Positions 51,307-60,640 of a DNA stretch of 64,000 nucleotides are shown piece after piece. The stretch's first letter is position 1; every line of letters starts with the position of its first letter. The stretch lies in contig NZ_CP025057.1 of NCBI RefSeq assembly GCF_002813555.1, positions 496,001 to 560,000 of the forward strand, given 5' to 3'. The notes beneath the pieces are model-generated. The model saw only the letters and a list, made by a program, of their open reading frames with translations. It was not told the origin of the DNA and made no database searches. This DNA comes from Spiroplasma floricola 23-6. GTDB taxonomy: Bacteria > Bacillota_I > Bacilli_A > Mycoplasmatales > Mycoplasmataceae. Made by a program: the position numbers and the translations under genes.

Positions 51307-52155
51307 ATGAAAATAGCTGCATTTAATATAATTGATAGTGTTGAAAAAAATGATATAGGTTATTTTGAAAACTCTGTAGAATTCTTTAAAAATAAAGGTT
51401 TTAAAGTAATTGTTCCAGAAAATAAAATGACAGACAATAAGCAAGAATGAATTGAAAAAGATTTTGAAAGAATAATTAATAGAAAACCTTTTATTGCTTT
51501 ACCAACTTTTTGTAAAGCAAATGAGGTTAATTTTATTAAAAAAGCTAATTGAAAAAAAATTAAAAAATCAAAAGTAATATTTTGTGGTAATTCTTTTATA
51601 ACACCGTTTTTAAATGCTATTTCAAAATTTACTTCAAATGAAGTTTTATATGGACCAAATTTTATAAGTAATTTTAATTTGGAGTCTAAAGATGATACTT
51701 ATGTTTCTTTAATAAAAAAAATATCAATAAAACATGATATTGAAGAAATCCAATTAAATAATCCTAAATTTTTTGGTAAGAAAATAGTTAAAGGTAATTT
51801 AATAGGAGGAGAAATTACTTCTTTTTTAGAAATGTATAAATCTGGATATATTTCAAAAGTAACAAAAAAAGATATTTTATTAATTGATGGTATTTTTAAA
51901 GATAAAGAAGATATTAAAAAAATAATATTTATTTTGAAAAGATATAAAATATTAAATAAAGTTAAAGGAATTTTAGTTTGCCAATCAGTTATTGACAATC
52001 AAGAAATGTTAAAAATATTTTTGTCAGAAATGCAAAAAATTAAAAAAACTAATATTGCTATTGGTTTAAAAGGTATGATGTCAGATGAAATAAATATATT
52101 AAAATTAAACAAAGAAATAATAATTAATTTTAAAGAATTTAAAATTTTACAATAA
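51307..52155 (+). CDS. Degenerate S66 (LD-carboxypeptidase/MccF-like) family protein
   Basis: 282 aa. The layout follows the S66 family: an early N-terminal alpha/beta domain, G-F-K-V-I-V-P around residue 31, V-I-F-C-G-N-S-F-I-T (usual: G-Y-S-D-I-T, Ser nucleophile) with Ser96, and K-G-N-L-I-G-G-E-I-T-S-F-L (usual: G-G-N-L). The later block that should hold Glu reads L-L-I-D-G-I, and the usual catalytic His block (G-H) reads G-L-K-G-M-M. So Ser is kept while Glu and His look lost. The substrate, a peptidoglycan tetrapeptide, does not exist in a wall-less cell, so another role is likely. Start ATG 51307. Confidence 0.6.
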
Positions 52156-52170
52156 TTGAAGGGATAAATA

Positions 52171-52980
52171 ATGAAAAATAAAGTATGATATAAAAATTGA
52201 CTTTGATATAGTCATCTTGTTTTGGCAGTAGTTTTTTTAAGTTTTTTAATTTGAGGTCTTTATTTGTGTGCTTTTAAAGAGTTTTGATATATAGATGAAT
52301 GATCATCTAATAGATATTCATTAAAATATTTTACAAACTTTGATGTATTAATGAGTTTTTTTTCAGTTCAAGTGAATATAATGACAATAGTTTGATTAAT
52401 TTTTTATGTATTAAATTTTAATAAAAGAAATTATGGTGTTACAAGCACAAGATTTAGAATGACTATTATGAATTTAAATTTAATAGTATTTATTATTTTT
52501 TGAGTTGGAATAATTTATTTCTTCTCAATTGATCCCAATGAATTAAGCAGATATACAAAAGGGCAAATTGCATGTACTATAGTTACTCATTTTATTGCTC
52601 CTTTAACTTTAATTGCATTGTATTGATTTACTATGGGTGAGCAAAAGTATAATTATTTAGATTTATGAAAAAAATGAGATCTTCACATAACTATTTTATA
52701 TTCATTTTTATATATGATTTATGTTTATGTGAGAGGAACTATGTATGAAAAAGATTACTTCTTTGCACCTGCATGACCATATCCATTTTTAAATTTTAAT
52801 AATTTATTTGTTGGAAATTCAGTTGTAGGTTATATGTTGTTATTATGTGTTATATTTATTATTTGAATTGTCGCTCATCATTCACTTTTAATTTTTATAA
52901 ATAATTTAGCTTATAAAAATAGAAATAAAAATAAAACTTCTAATAAAATAAGTAAAACTCAAGTTGTAAAACATGAATAG
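52171..52980 (+). CDS. Pr6Pr-like multi-pass membrane protein, paralogue of 8497
   Basis: 269 aa, about six membrane segments, Trp-rich (mostly TGA). It shares landmarks with the protein at 8497: Y-F-T-N-F ... S-V-Q-V-N, T-H-F-I-A-P-L (D-H-A-I-V-P-I there), and a central R-G followed by Y-P-F-L (R-G ... Y-P-Y-F there). The C-terminal 25 residues are basic and soluble. ATG 52171 has GAAGGGA, 16 bases after the S66-like gene, so both belong to one transcript. Function unknown. Confidence 0.6.
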
Positions 52981-53006
52981 TTACTATATGGCAGTAAAAA
53001 AAGTAA

Positions 53007-53015
53007 TGTTATAAT
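53007..53015 (+). promoter_or_regulatory. Extended -10 promoter
   Basis: TGTTATAAT, 32 bases before ATG 53047 of the next gene. Confidence 0.5.
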
Positions 53016-53046
53016 AATAGTAATTCAACTGTGGAGGTAATTCAAA

Positions 53047-53559
53047 ATGGAAAATAAAGTTTATAATTTAAAAAAATCAAGTTTAGGAAAAGTTTCTTTT
53101 TTAGAAGGTACATCATTTTGTATGATTGAAGGAAAAACAAATAATAATCAAAAATTTAAAGAACTTATTATTGTAAGAACTGTTGAAGAAGCTATTAAAA
53201 AATTTCCACAATGATGATCAGAGGTTATTTACTCAAATATAGAAGATAAATTAACATTTGATAATAAAATAATTGATTGACTAATTCAGGAATGAGAAAA
53301 AGGGATTATATCTTTAAAAAATGAAATGTATGAAAACTTTGCTATTGAAGAAATTAAAAATATGAGTCCAGTTGAATTTATTAGATCTGAACCTGAAATG
53401 ATAGCATTAACATTAGTTCATATTACAGTTAGGCACACAAATGGTTTTTTAAGTGTGCCAGTTAATAATATTGAAATTTCAATTAGATTTGTTAAAAATA
53501 TATTGACCATTAATTTTTGAGAAGAAGGAAATCCAAAAACTGAAAAGCCTCAAATCTAA
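53047..53559 (+). CDS. Hypothetical protein, 170 aa
   Basis: ATG 53047 with GGAGGTAATTC upstream, a strong site. Soluble, mixed alpha/beta. F-P-Q-W-W-S-E-V-I-Y-S-N (both Trp from TGA) near residue 54 and E-E-I-K-N-M-S-P-V-E-F-I near residue 100 are the most distinctive stretches. No signal peptide, membrane helix or metal motif. I do not recognise it. A terminator follows. Confidence 0.65.
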
Positions 53560-53584
53560 AAGATTAAATTTTAATCTTTTTTTT
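53558..53584 (+). terminator. Terminator
   Basis: AAAAGATTA AATT TAATCTTTT hairpin with Ts. Confidence 0.8.
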
Positions 53585-53587
53585 ATT

Positions 53588-53596
53588 TGCTATAAT
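53588..53596 (+). promoter_or_regulatory. Extended -10 promoter with very short leader
   Basis: TGCTATAAT. Transcription would start near 53603, leaving about 11 bases before the TTG start at 53614. Confidence 0.6.
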
Positions 53597-53613
53597 TTAA
53601 ATGGTGAAAAACA

Positions 53614-54621
53614 TTGAAAAAAATATTAAATCTTTTATCTTCAATAACAATAATAAGTTCTTCAATTTTAACTGTAACTTCATGTGGAAATCCAATATCA
53701 GGAAGTAGTTTTTATAATACAAATTACAATAAAGCTTTTGGTATTATATTTTCTACAAAAGCTGAAGATAAGAGCATAAATTTTTCAATGTTACCTGATT
53801 TAAAAGCAATTCCTAAACCAGATCCTGGGCGATTAAAACCTTCTACTTTTAATTATGCAACTGATAAAATAAAAAAACTTAAGCTTAAAGACAACGAAAT
53901 AAAACTGAATTGTGAGAATTATGTATGTAATCAAAATAACTCGTTTAAGGGTAAAAAACTTACAAGAGAAGAATACAATACAAATGATGAAGATAAAATT
54001 ATTATTCAATATGCAATTGATGATTTAGCTCAATGATTTTTAATTCCCCCAGATTTTAATGAAGAAATATTTTATGATTTTAGTAATTTAGTTTTAAATG
54101 CAAATTATCAAAATAATATTTATTTTTTTAATAAAAATAATGAATTAGAAACTGAAGAATTAATTCTATGATCAAAACAAGATTATATTAATATATCAAA
54201 TGAAAATAAAAAAATTGAGAATTCCTTTACTTTTTTTGACAAAGATATAAGATTGACAACTGAAATTATTGACTTAATTTTAAATTCAAAAAATTCTAAA
54301 ATTGAAAATATTATAACTTTACCTGAAAAGAATAATGAAAATAAAAATAAGCGATTAGTAATTAATTTTGAAGATATTGATAAAGAAAAAGAAACTTTGA
54401 CAAAACAAAGTGTGGAAAATTTATTTAAGTATTATCAAAACAATTTAAAATTTACAGAGAAAGTAGAAACTGAAAAACCTGAAAGTGATAATAGTCAAGT
54501 TGTTTCAAAAAAAACTTATAAATCTGATAATTTGAAATCTTTTGAAATTGAAAAAGCTGAAATTAAAGAAATAGTTATTAATATAAATTATAAATTAGAT
54601 GTGAAGGGAGAGAGCAAATAA
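53614..54621 (+). CDS. Lipoprotein starting at TTG
   Basis: 335 aa. TTG 53614 begins M-K-K-I-L-N-L-L directly at the expected place of a signal peptide ending T-V-T-S-C (Cys24); there is no ATG in frame nearby. ATGGTG at 53601 offers a weak ribosome-binding site. The mature part is hydrophilic, Lys/Asn/Glu-rich, and uses TGA for Trp at several sites (A-Q-W-F-L-I). No domain recognised. The stop TAA shares its last A with the ATG of the next lipoprotein (TAATG), so the two are translationally coupled. Confidence 0.8.
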
Positions 54622-55427
54622 TGAAAAAAATTCTTTCAATTTTCTCTTCAATATTTATAATTCCTCTTGCATCAGCATTAAGCGTTTCTTGTGAAGCAAT
54701 TGTAACAATTGCATCAAAAAGTTATAAAGGTAAAACAGATGAAATAAATATATTTTTTAATGGTAAAAATATCATAAAACCTTATAATTTAAAATACCTA
54801 GAATTTATAAATGACTCATGAGAGCACTTTGGTTTTGAGTCAAGTTTATCTTCAAATAAGATTGAAAATAATCTAATCCTAGTTACAACTGATGAAGAAA
54901 AAAATTTTATTAATGTTTTATCAGAAATTTATAAACCCTTAGTAATTGCAACGGATTTATATGATTTTACAGGAATGACTATTATAGTTGAAAATATATT
55001 TTTAAATTCAATTAATGTAAAAAGAGTTAATGAAAATGACTATAGCACAACTATTGAATCAGAACTTGCATTAACTATAAAAAAAGGCTGAAAAGAGCAG
55101 GGGAAAATACTAGCTTCTTTAAGTAATTCAACACCTTTAGATAAAGCAGAAACATTTTTATTTATAAATAAAATTATCAATGGAATAGAATTGAATTTGA
55201 AAGTTAGTGATAATATGGTAAAAGATGAAAAAACTAATGAAAAATATTATGAAATTCAAGGCTCATTATCTGAGACACAACAAGCTCAGTTTACTTCAAA
55301 ATTAATTTCTAGAGCAAATGCAAAATTATCTTTAGATTTAACAGATAAAATAACTTTTGATGATAAACAAAATACATTACAAATTGATGGTATTAACTAT
55401 AAATTTGTTGAAAAAAGCAATGTTTAA
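54621..55427 (+). CDS. Lipoprotein coupled to 53614
   Basis: 268 aa; ATG 54621 overlaps the upstream stop by one base, with AGGGAGAG before it. Signal peptide M-K-K-I-L-S-I-F-S-S ends in L-S-V-S-C (Cys24). Mature part hydrophilic, alpha/beta mix (N-I-F-F-N-G-K-N-I-I; I-E-L-N-L-K-V-S-D), unknown function. It ends with E-K-S-N-V inside a palindrome it shares with the converging gene at 55424. Both lipoproteins probably work together at the surface. Confidence 0.8.
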
Positions 55428-55440
55428 ACATTGCTTTTTT
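55411..55440. terminator. Perfect 30-base palindromic bidirectional terminator
   Basis: Half-site AAAAAAGCAATGTTT followed by its exact complement with no loop. It contains the stop codons of both converging genes, which overlap by four bases (TTAA). T-rich ends in both directions. Confidence 0.85.
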
Positions 55441-56248
55441 TAAATACTTTGCTGCTTTTAAAAATTTGATCTATAAGTTCAATTTTTCCTCTTAATTCTT
55501 CGCTAATCATTATTCCTTTATTAAAAATAATTATTTTAGAGTTTTCGTTAATTTTTTCTACACTAATTTCATCAATTTCATTTTCGTTAATTTCTTGACC
55601 AATTATATTCTCAAAATAGTGTTCTATAATTTTGCTAGCTTCTCTTTTCTTTTCAAAATCAGGATCATTTTCCACAATTTTCATTTCATCTTTGTAAAAA
55701 TCACTTTGTTTTGGATTTTCCATATTTCAGATTTCTAGCTTTTTTAATGTTTTTTTTAGATTAGCTTCTAAAATATATTGAAGATCTTCATATTCAATTT
55801 CAGCTAATAGGGTATCTTCTCCAAGTTTACTCATTAAACTATCAATTATATTTAAAGATTTACTTAAATTTTTTATTATATTATTTAGTTGCATTTTCAT
55901 AATTAATTCAGTTATTTTTTCTTGAATATTACTTGGATTTTTTTGAATAATTTCAAATAATTCTAATTGGGCATCTGCTCCAATATTTTTCATATCATCA
56001 CCATTTTTGATATTTAAGCTATATTTTTCAATAAATTTTTTAATATCTTCATATTTCTTAATTTCTTCAATCTCTAATTTAATATTATTTAATATATATG
56101 AAGTAACATTTACATCTGGAGAGAAACTTCCAAAACCTGGATCATTGTCATCTAAAAAACTTAATTTGAAATTATCTATCTTTTCAATTATAAATTTTTT
56201 GAATCATTTTACAGAAATCTCATCTGTATATTCTTTTAAATTTTCCAT
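55424..56248 (-). CDS. Hypothetical helical protein, 274 aa
   Basis: Starts at ATG 56246-56248 (GGTG site in TATAGGTGAAAATAT). It needs TGA read as Trp twice, near residues 15 and 174, or it breaks into three pieces. Soluble, acidic, Ile/Glu/Lys/Asn-rich and mostly helical; residues 85-175 look like a helical bundle. No signal peptide. Its end reads K-K-S-N-V, the same four last residues as the converging lipoprotein, because both are encoded in one palindrome. Divergent from the exonuclease-like gene. Confidence 0.7.
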
Positions 56249-56339
56249 ATATTTTCACCTATACAAATATAATATATTATATTGGTTAATTTTTGAACTG
56301 AAAAATATGATATTATTTATTTAAAGTAGGTATATTATT

Positions 56340-57275
56340 ATGAAAAGAAATTCAATAAAAATTATCGATGAAGGATTCTTTTTATTAAATGAAAATCAAA
56401 ATTTCAGATTTGATAGAGAAGCATCTAAAAAAATTCTTGAGAACATTCAATTTCCAATAATAGTTTTAGATACAGAATTTTTTAATCATTCTCATGATAA
56501 TGGAAATAATGATAATCAGTTGTATAGCGAATCAAATAAGGATTTAGTTTATGTTATTCAATATTCATTTGCTAAATCATTAAAAGAAATCTCTAATAGA
56601 GATAATAAAAAAGCTATAAAATCAATAACAATAAAAAGAAACTTTAATGATAAAACATATGATTTTTTTGATCAATATTTAAAAATGATTATTTCATTTT
56701 TAAATATGTGTAGAAATAAAGAAATTAGAACAATTGTTTGTGCAGGAGCAAGCAATGATATAAAAATTATTAATCAATGAATTAATGAAAATAAAAAATT
56801 ATTTGCACGAAAAACTTTGAAAATGGCTTTCTATAATAAGGAATCGAAAGAATTAAATGCAAATTATTTTGATATATATGATATTTTAGAAAAAACTTTT
56901 TCTTTTTCAAATACTACTAAAACAGGAGAAGAATTTTGAAAAAGAGAAAATTTACCTAAAGGGAAACAAAACGAAGAAATGATTGCCTTAACAGGAACTA
57001 AAAAATTTTTTGATTGATTCGAAGAAATAAATCAAAATTTATTAAAAGATGAAAAAGATGATATTTACTCAATGTGTTGTAATGCTTATTCATTTTTCTC
57101 AAAGTCAAAAGATGCAAAAATAGATTTTGAAGAGTATAAGCAAATGAATAGAAATATAAAGAAAGTTATTGATCATTGTTATAATGATGTTTTAAAAGTT
57201 CTAGAATTTTTATCTTTTGTATATGAATTTACTCATGTATCTTATTCAAAAAATGTTTATATAAAAAAATATTAG
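56340..57275 (+). CDS. Putative DEDD-type 3'-5' exonuclease
   Basis: 311 aa. I-V-L-D-T-E-F-F-N (Asp44, Glu46) is the first catalytic D-x-E of DEDD nucleases. C-A-G-A-S-N-D-I-K (about residue 138) fits the second Asp in the helix-strand context, and D-H-C-Y-N-D-V-L-K-V-L (about residue 281) fits the last H/Y-x-x-x-D. Spacing (about 95 and 140 residues) is longer than in RNase T but within range. TGA Trp codons are present. ATG 56340 has AGTAGGT upstream. It could process RNA or DNA ends. Assignment by motif only. Confidence 0.6.
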
Positions 57276-57302
57276 TGTTAAAAAAGTAAAATTTAATAAT
57301 GT

Positions 57303-57311
57303 TGGTATAAT
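57303..57311 (+). promoter_or_regulatory. Extended -10 promoter of yqeG-yqeH
   Basis: TGGTATAAT, 24 bases before ATG 57336. Confidence 0.55.
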
Positions 57312-57335
57312 TATAATTGATTAGAGGTGCAAAAA

Positions 57336-57920
57336 ATGGCTAAAAAAAAGAGAACTAATTTCTTATTATTAAACTATTTTAAACCATCAATTTATCTTGA
57401 AAGCTATGAAAAAGTCAATTTAGATTCACTTAAAAATAGCGGAATTAAACTTGTAATGTGTGATATGGACAATACATTAATAGGTTGAAATGAAAGAATT
57501 CCTTCAATTGATGTTATAAATTTTGTAAAAAATGTTTACTCTCATAATATGGAATTTGTATTATTTTCAAATAATATAAGAAGTAGAGTTGAAAATTTTG
57601 CAAAAAAAGCAGGAATTAAAAACTATTTTTGAGATTGTAAAAAACCTCTTTTAGGAAAAATGAAAATTGTAAAAAAGTTATTTAAATATAAAGAAGAGGA
57701 AATAATTTTAATAGGAGATCAATTAGTAACTGACGTTCTTGTAGCAAATAGAGCACATATTAAAAGTATTTTAGTATCACCTTTAAGTAGAAATAAAGAA
57801 GAAAGTAAAACTATTCAATTTTTAGAAAAACATATATTAAAAAAATTGTCACAAAAAAATATTTTACATGAAGGTTTCTATAATGAAGGAGAAATAGGGG
57901 GTAACTATGAAATTCTCTAA
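57336..57920 (+). CDS. yqeG: YqeG family HAD-type phosphatase
   Basis: 194 aa HAD superfamily protein. The catalytic D-x-D is M-C-D-M-D-N-T-L (about residue 44), then F-S-N-N for motif II, and G-D-Q-L-V-T-D-V for motif IV. The N-terminal F-K-P-S-I-Y-L-E is a YqeG mark. ATG 57336 follows AGAGGTG. In Bacillus yqeG precedes yqeH, and the same order is kept here with a 14-base overlap. The family includes mitochondrial PGP phosphatases; the role in Mollicutes is unsettled, and a ribosome-related link has been proposed by gene context. Confidence 0.9.
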
Positions 57921-59199
57921 TAAAGATAAAGTAGAAGAAAATGATGAAAATTTTAAAAATGATCAAGAAAACTCATTAAAAGCAGAAGATAATTCAAGTA
58001 ATAAAATTAAACAAAAAAGTAAAGTTACACTAACAGAAGCAACTCCAGGTATTGGAAATACAACAAACTTTAATTCTAAAGGTCCCAAAAAATGCATTGG
58101 TTGTGGGAGACAATTACAAACAACTGATGATAGACAACCAGGATTTAGTTTAAATATTGAAAAACAAGATTTGTGTTTAAGATGTTTTAAAATTAAATAT
58201 TATAACAAGCTTGTAGAACAAGAAATTAATGATCAAGACTTTATTAATATAATTGATGAAATCAATTCAACAACCAAAAAAATAAGATATTACTATGTTG
58301 TAGATATTTTTGATTTACCAGGAAGTAGAATGACCTGATTAGAAAAATTAATTTCTAAAAAGGAAGTTATTATCCTTGTAAATAAAATTGATTTATTTCC
58401 TAAAGCTGTTAAAAAAATTAAAATATTTAATTATATTAAAAAGTTTTTTGAAGATTCACCAATACGAGATTCAAAAATCATTTTAACAAGTTCAATTAAA
58501 CAAGACTATGTTTACTCTCTTTTAAATGAATTAAAATCAGTAGACTATGATCAATATATTGTGGGTATTTCAAATGCTGGAAAATCAAGCTTAATAAATG
58601 CTTGTTTAAAATTGAATAAACAAATTCCTTCAATAGTTACTTCGAAATATGTAAATACTACTTTAGATAAAATTAAAATTAATTTTACAAAGAACAATTT
58701 TGTCTACGATACACCAGGGCTTGTAAAACACAATCATATTGCCATTGCAACAGCTCCAAATTATTGAGATTTCTTTTTCTTTCAAAAAGAGATTAAACAA
58801 GTTACTTATCAGTTAAATGCTGGTCAATCAATATTTTATGGAGGACTTGCTTGATTTACTTTTGAAGAAGGACAAGCAATTAATGAAAAAAGTGGAAAGA
58901 AAATGAAAACTAATTTTCATTTATATATAAATAAGCAAATGCCTTTGCACAGAACTAAAGCACTAAATGCTCAAGTTTATTTTAAAAAAAATCGTCATTT
59001 GCTTGCTCCAAGATTATTAAGCAATGATATAACTTTTGAAACTAAAATGTTTGAATATAATGATGAAAGAAAAATTGATTTACATATTTCTGGATTGGGA
59101 TGAATTAGTTTTAAAACTTATAAAGATTTAAAAGTTTCAATAACAGTTCCAAAAACAGAATATGGAATTAAAATAACACAATTAGAATCTTTGATATAA
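57907..59199 (+). CDS. yqeH: Ribosome biogenesis GTPase YqeH
   Basis: 430 aa circularly permuted GTPase for 30S assembly. A zinc finger with C-I-G-C-G-R-Q and C-L-R-C-F (about residues 62-98) precedes the GTPase motifs in permuted order: G4 N-K-I-D (about 160), then G1 G-I-S-N-A-G-K-S-S (about 220), then G3 D-T-P-G. An N-terminal extension of about 55 residues is charged and disordered. C-terminal domain with I-S-G-L-G-W-I-S-F. TGA gives Trp. ATG 57907 overlaps yqeG by 14 bases, with GGGGGTAA before it. Confidence 0.95.
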
Positions 59200-59205
59200 A
59201 ATAAA

Positions 59206-59270
59206 AATATAAAAGATTTTTAGTAATTAGTAAATATTTTTTATTTTTACTAAAGTATTTTATATTTGAA
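59206..59270 (+). terminator. Possible terminator after yqeH
   Basis: Imperfect inverted repeat (AAATATAAAA ... TTTTATATTT with TTTAGTAA/TTACTAAA pairing inside), T-rich. Weaker evidence than the other terminators. Confidence 0.45.
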
Positions 59271-59357
59271 TAAAAACTAAAAAAATTCCATAATTTGCTA
59301 TTATTAAATACTTAAAAATGTTATATTTATATTAATTAATTTTGGGGAGGACTATAA

Positions 59358-60320
59358 ATGAAATTAGTTTTAGCCATTGAAATAGGCATTACATCATCAA
59401 AAGTGGGTTTAGTCAATCAATATGGAGATTTGCAAGCTAAGTTTTCAGTTGATCATGATTTAGATAATTTATTGCCTAATTTATATAATAAAATAATTGA
59501 AGGTTTAGAAGCTATTGGTATTAATTATGAAAAAGAAGTAGAAAAAGTAGGTATAGCAATGGGTGGTTATGTAGATCACATTTTTGGTATAATAAAATTT
59601 TCTGCAAATTTGCAATTAACAAATTATAATGTAAAAGAAGAAGCTGAAAAATTATTTAATAAACCAATTTTTGTAGTAAATGATGCAAATGCAAGTGCAT
59701 TGGGTGAATTTTGAATTGGAGTTGCAAAACAATTTGATTCTATTATTTTCTACTATATTGATAAAGGAATTGGTGGATCTGTTATAACTGAAGGTAAATT
59801 AGCACCAGGAGCTAGAGGTTTTGCAGGAGAATTTGGTCATGGTGGGGGAATTTTTCAAACAAAATATCCTTGTCCTTGTGGATTAGAAGGATGTATTGAG
59901 CCAATGTCTTCAACTTCAGGAATTGAAAATCACTTTAAAATATCTTTTAAAAATAAAAGAAATCATCCAGCAGCTAAATTTTTCAAAAATAAAGAGGAAA
60001 TTACATTTAATGAAATAGTTGAAGTTTTTAAAAAAGAGGAATATCCTGTTGAAATAAAGGACTTGCTAGAAGAAGCACTTGAACCAATTATTATGCATAT
60101 GGCTTTAATGATAAATGCTTTAGATCCAGAAGCAATTATTTTAAGTGGAGAATTGACTTTATTAGGAGACAAACTGATTGAAATTATTAAAACGAAAATT
60201 AAAAAGTATATAATTGATATGTTTTTAGAAGAATTAACTATCGAAATTGCTGAACTTGGAGATGATTCAACAATGATAGGTAGTGCGTATTATGCATTAA
60301 ATGATTGAAAAATATTTTAA
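59358..60320 (+). CDS. Diverged ROK-family protein
   Basis: 320 aa, ROK fold. The N-terminal phosphate loop reads A-I-E-I-G-I-T-S-S-K, where D-I-G-G-T is usual (Asp to Glu, Gly to Ile). The catalytic Asp is retained (V-N-D-A-N-A-S-A-L-G-E), as is the zinc motif (G-H-G-G-G ... C-P-C-G-L-E-G-C-I-E). It has the end I-I-L-S-G-E-L-T-L-L. ATG 59358 has a strong GGGGAGGAC site. It is upstream of a DUF896 gene and a GH85 lipoprotein, so it may act on an amino sugar or glucose, or be a regulator without DNA-binding domain. Kinase activity is uncertain because of the altered loop. Confidence 0.8.
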
Positions 60321-60337
60321 TTTTCAATCATTTTTTT
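60299..60337 (+). terminator. Terminator over the ROK stop codon
   Basis: AAATGATTGAAAA ... TTTTCAATCATTT stem with nine-base loop, containing the stop codon, followed by Ts. Confidence 0.85.
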
Positions 60338-60355
60338 ATGAAAGGAGCTTAAATT

Positions 60356-60553
60356 ATGGAGCACTTATTAAAAAGAATTAATGAACTAGCTGCTATTGCA
60401 AAAGAAAGAAACTTAACAGAAAGTGAATTAGAAGAAAGAACTAAATTAAGACAGGAATATATAAAATTGTTTAGAAAAGGATTTGAACAACAACTTTCAA
60501 ATGTAATAATTGTTGATAAGAATGGCAATGAAATAAAGAAAAATAAAAAATAA
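60356..60553 (+). CDS. DUF896 family (YnzC-like) protein
   Basis: 65 aa. L-L-K-R-I-N-E-L-A-A-I-A-K-E-R-N-L-T is the DUF896 start (helical hairpin), and L-R-Q-E-Y-I-K-L-F-R-K-G-F is the family's second block. Small helical proteins of this family are found across Firmicutes; YnzC of Bacillus lies beside the SOS operon. ATG 60356 has AAAGGAGC upstream. Role unknown. Confidence 0.9.
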   Translation: MEHLLKRINELAAIAKERNLTESELEERTKLRQEYIKLFRKGFEQQLSNVIIVDKNGNEIKKNKK

Positions 60554-60640
60554 AAGAAGTTGCAAACCTTGTAAAATAATTTTTAAAAAAAATAAAATTA
60601 TTTTATTATTTTTATCTATAATAACTTTAAGGGGGAATAT

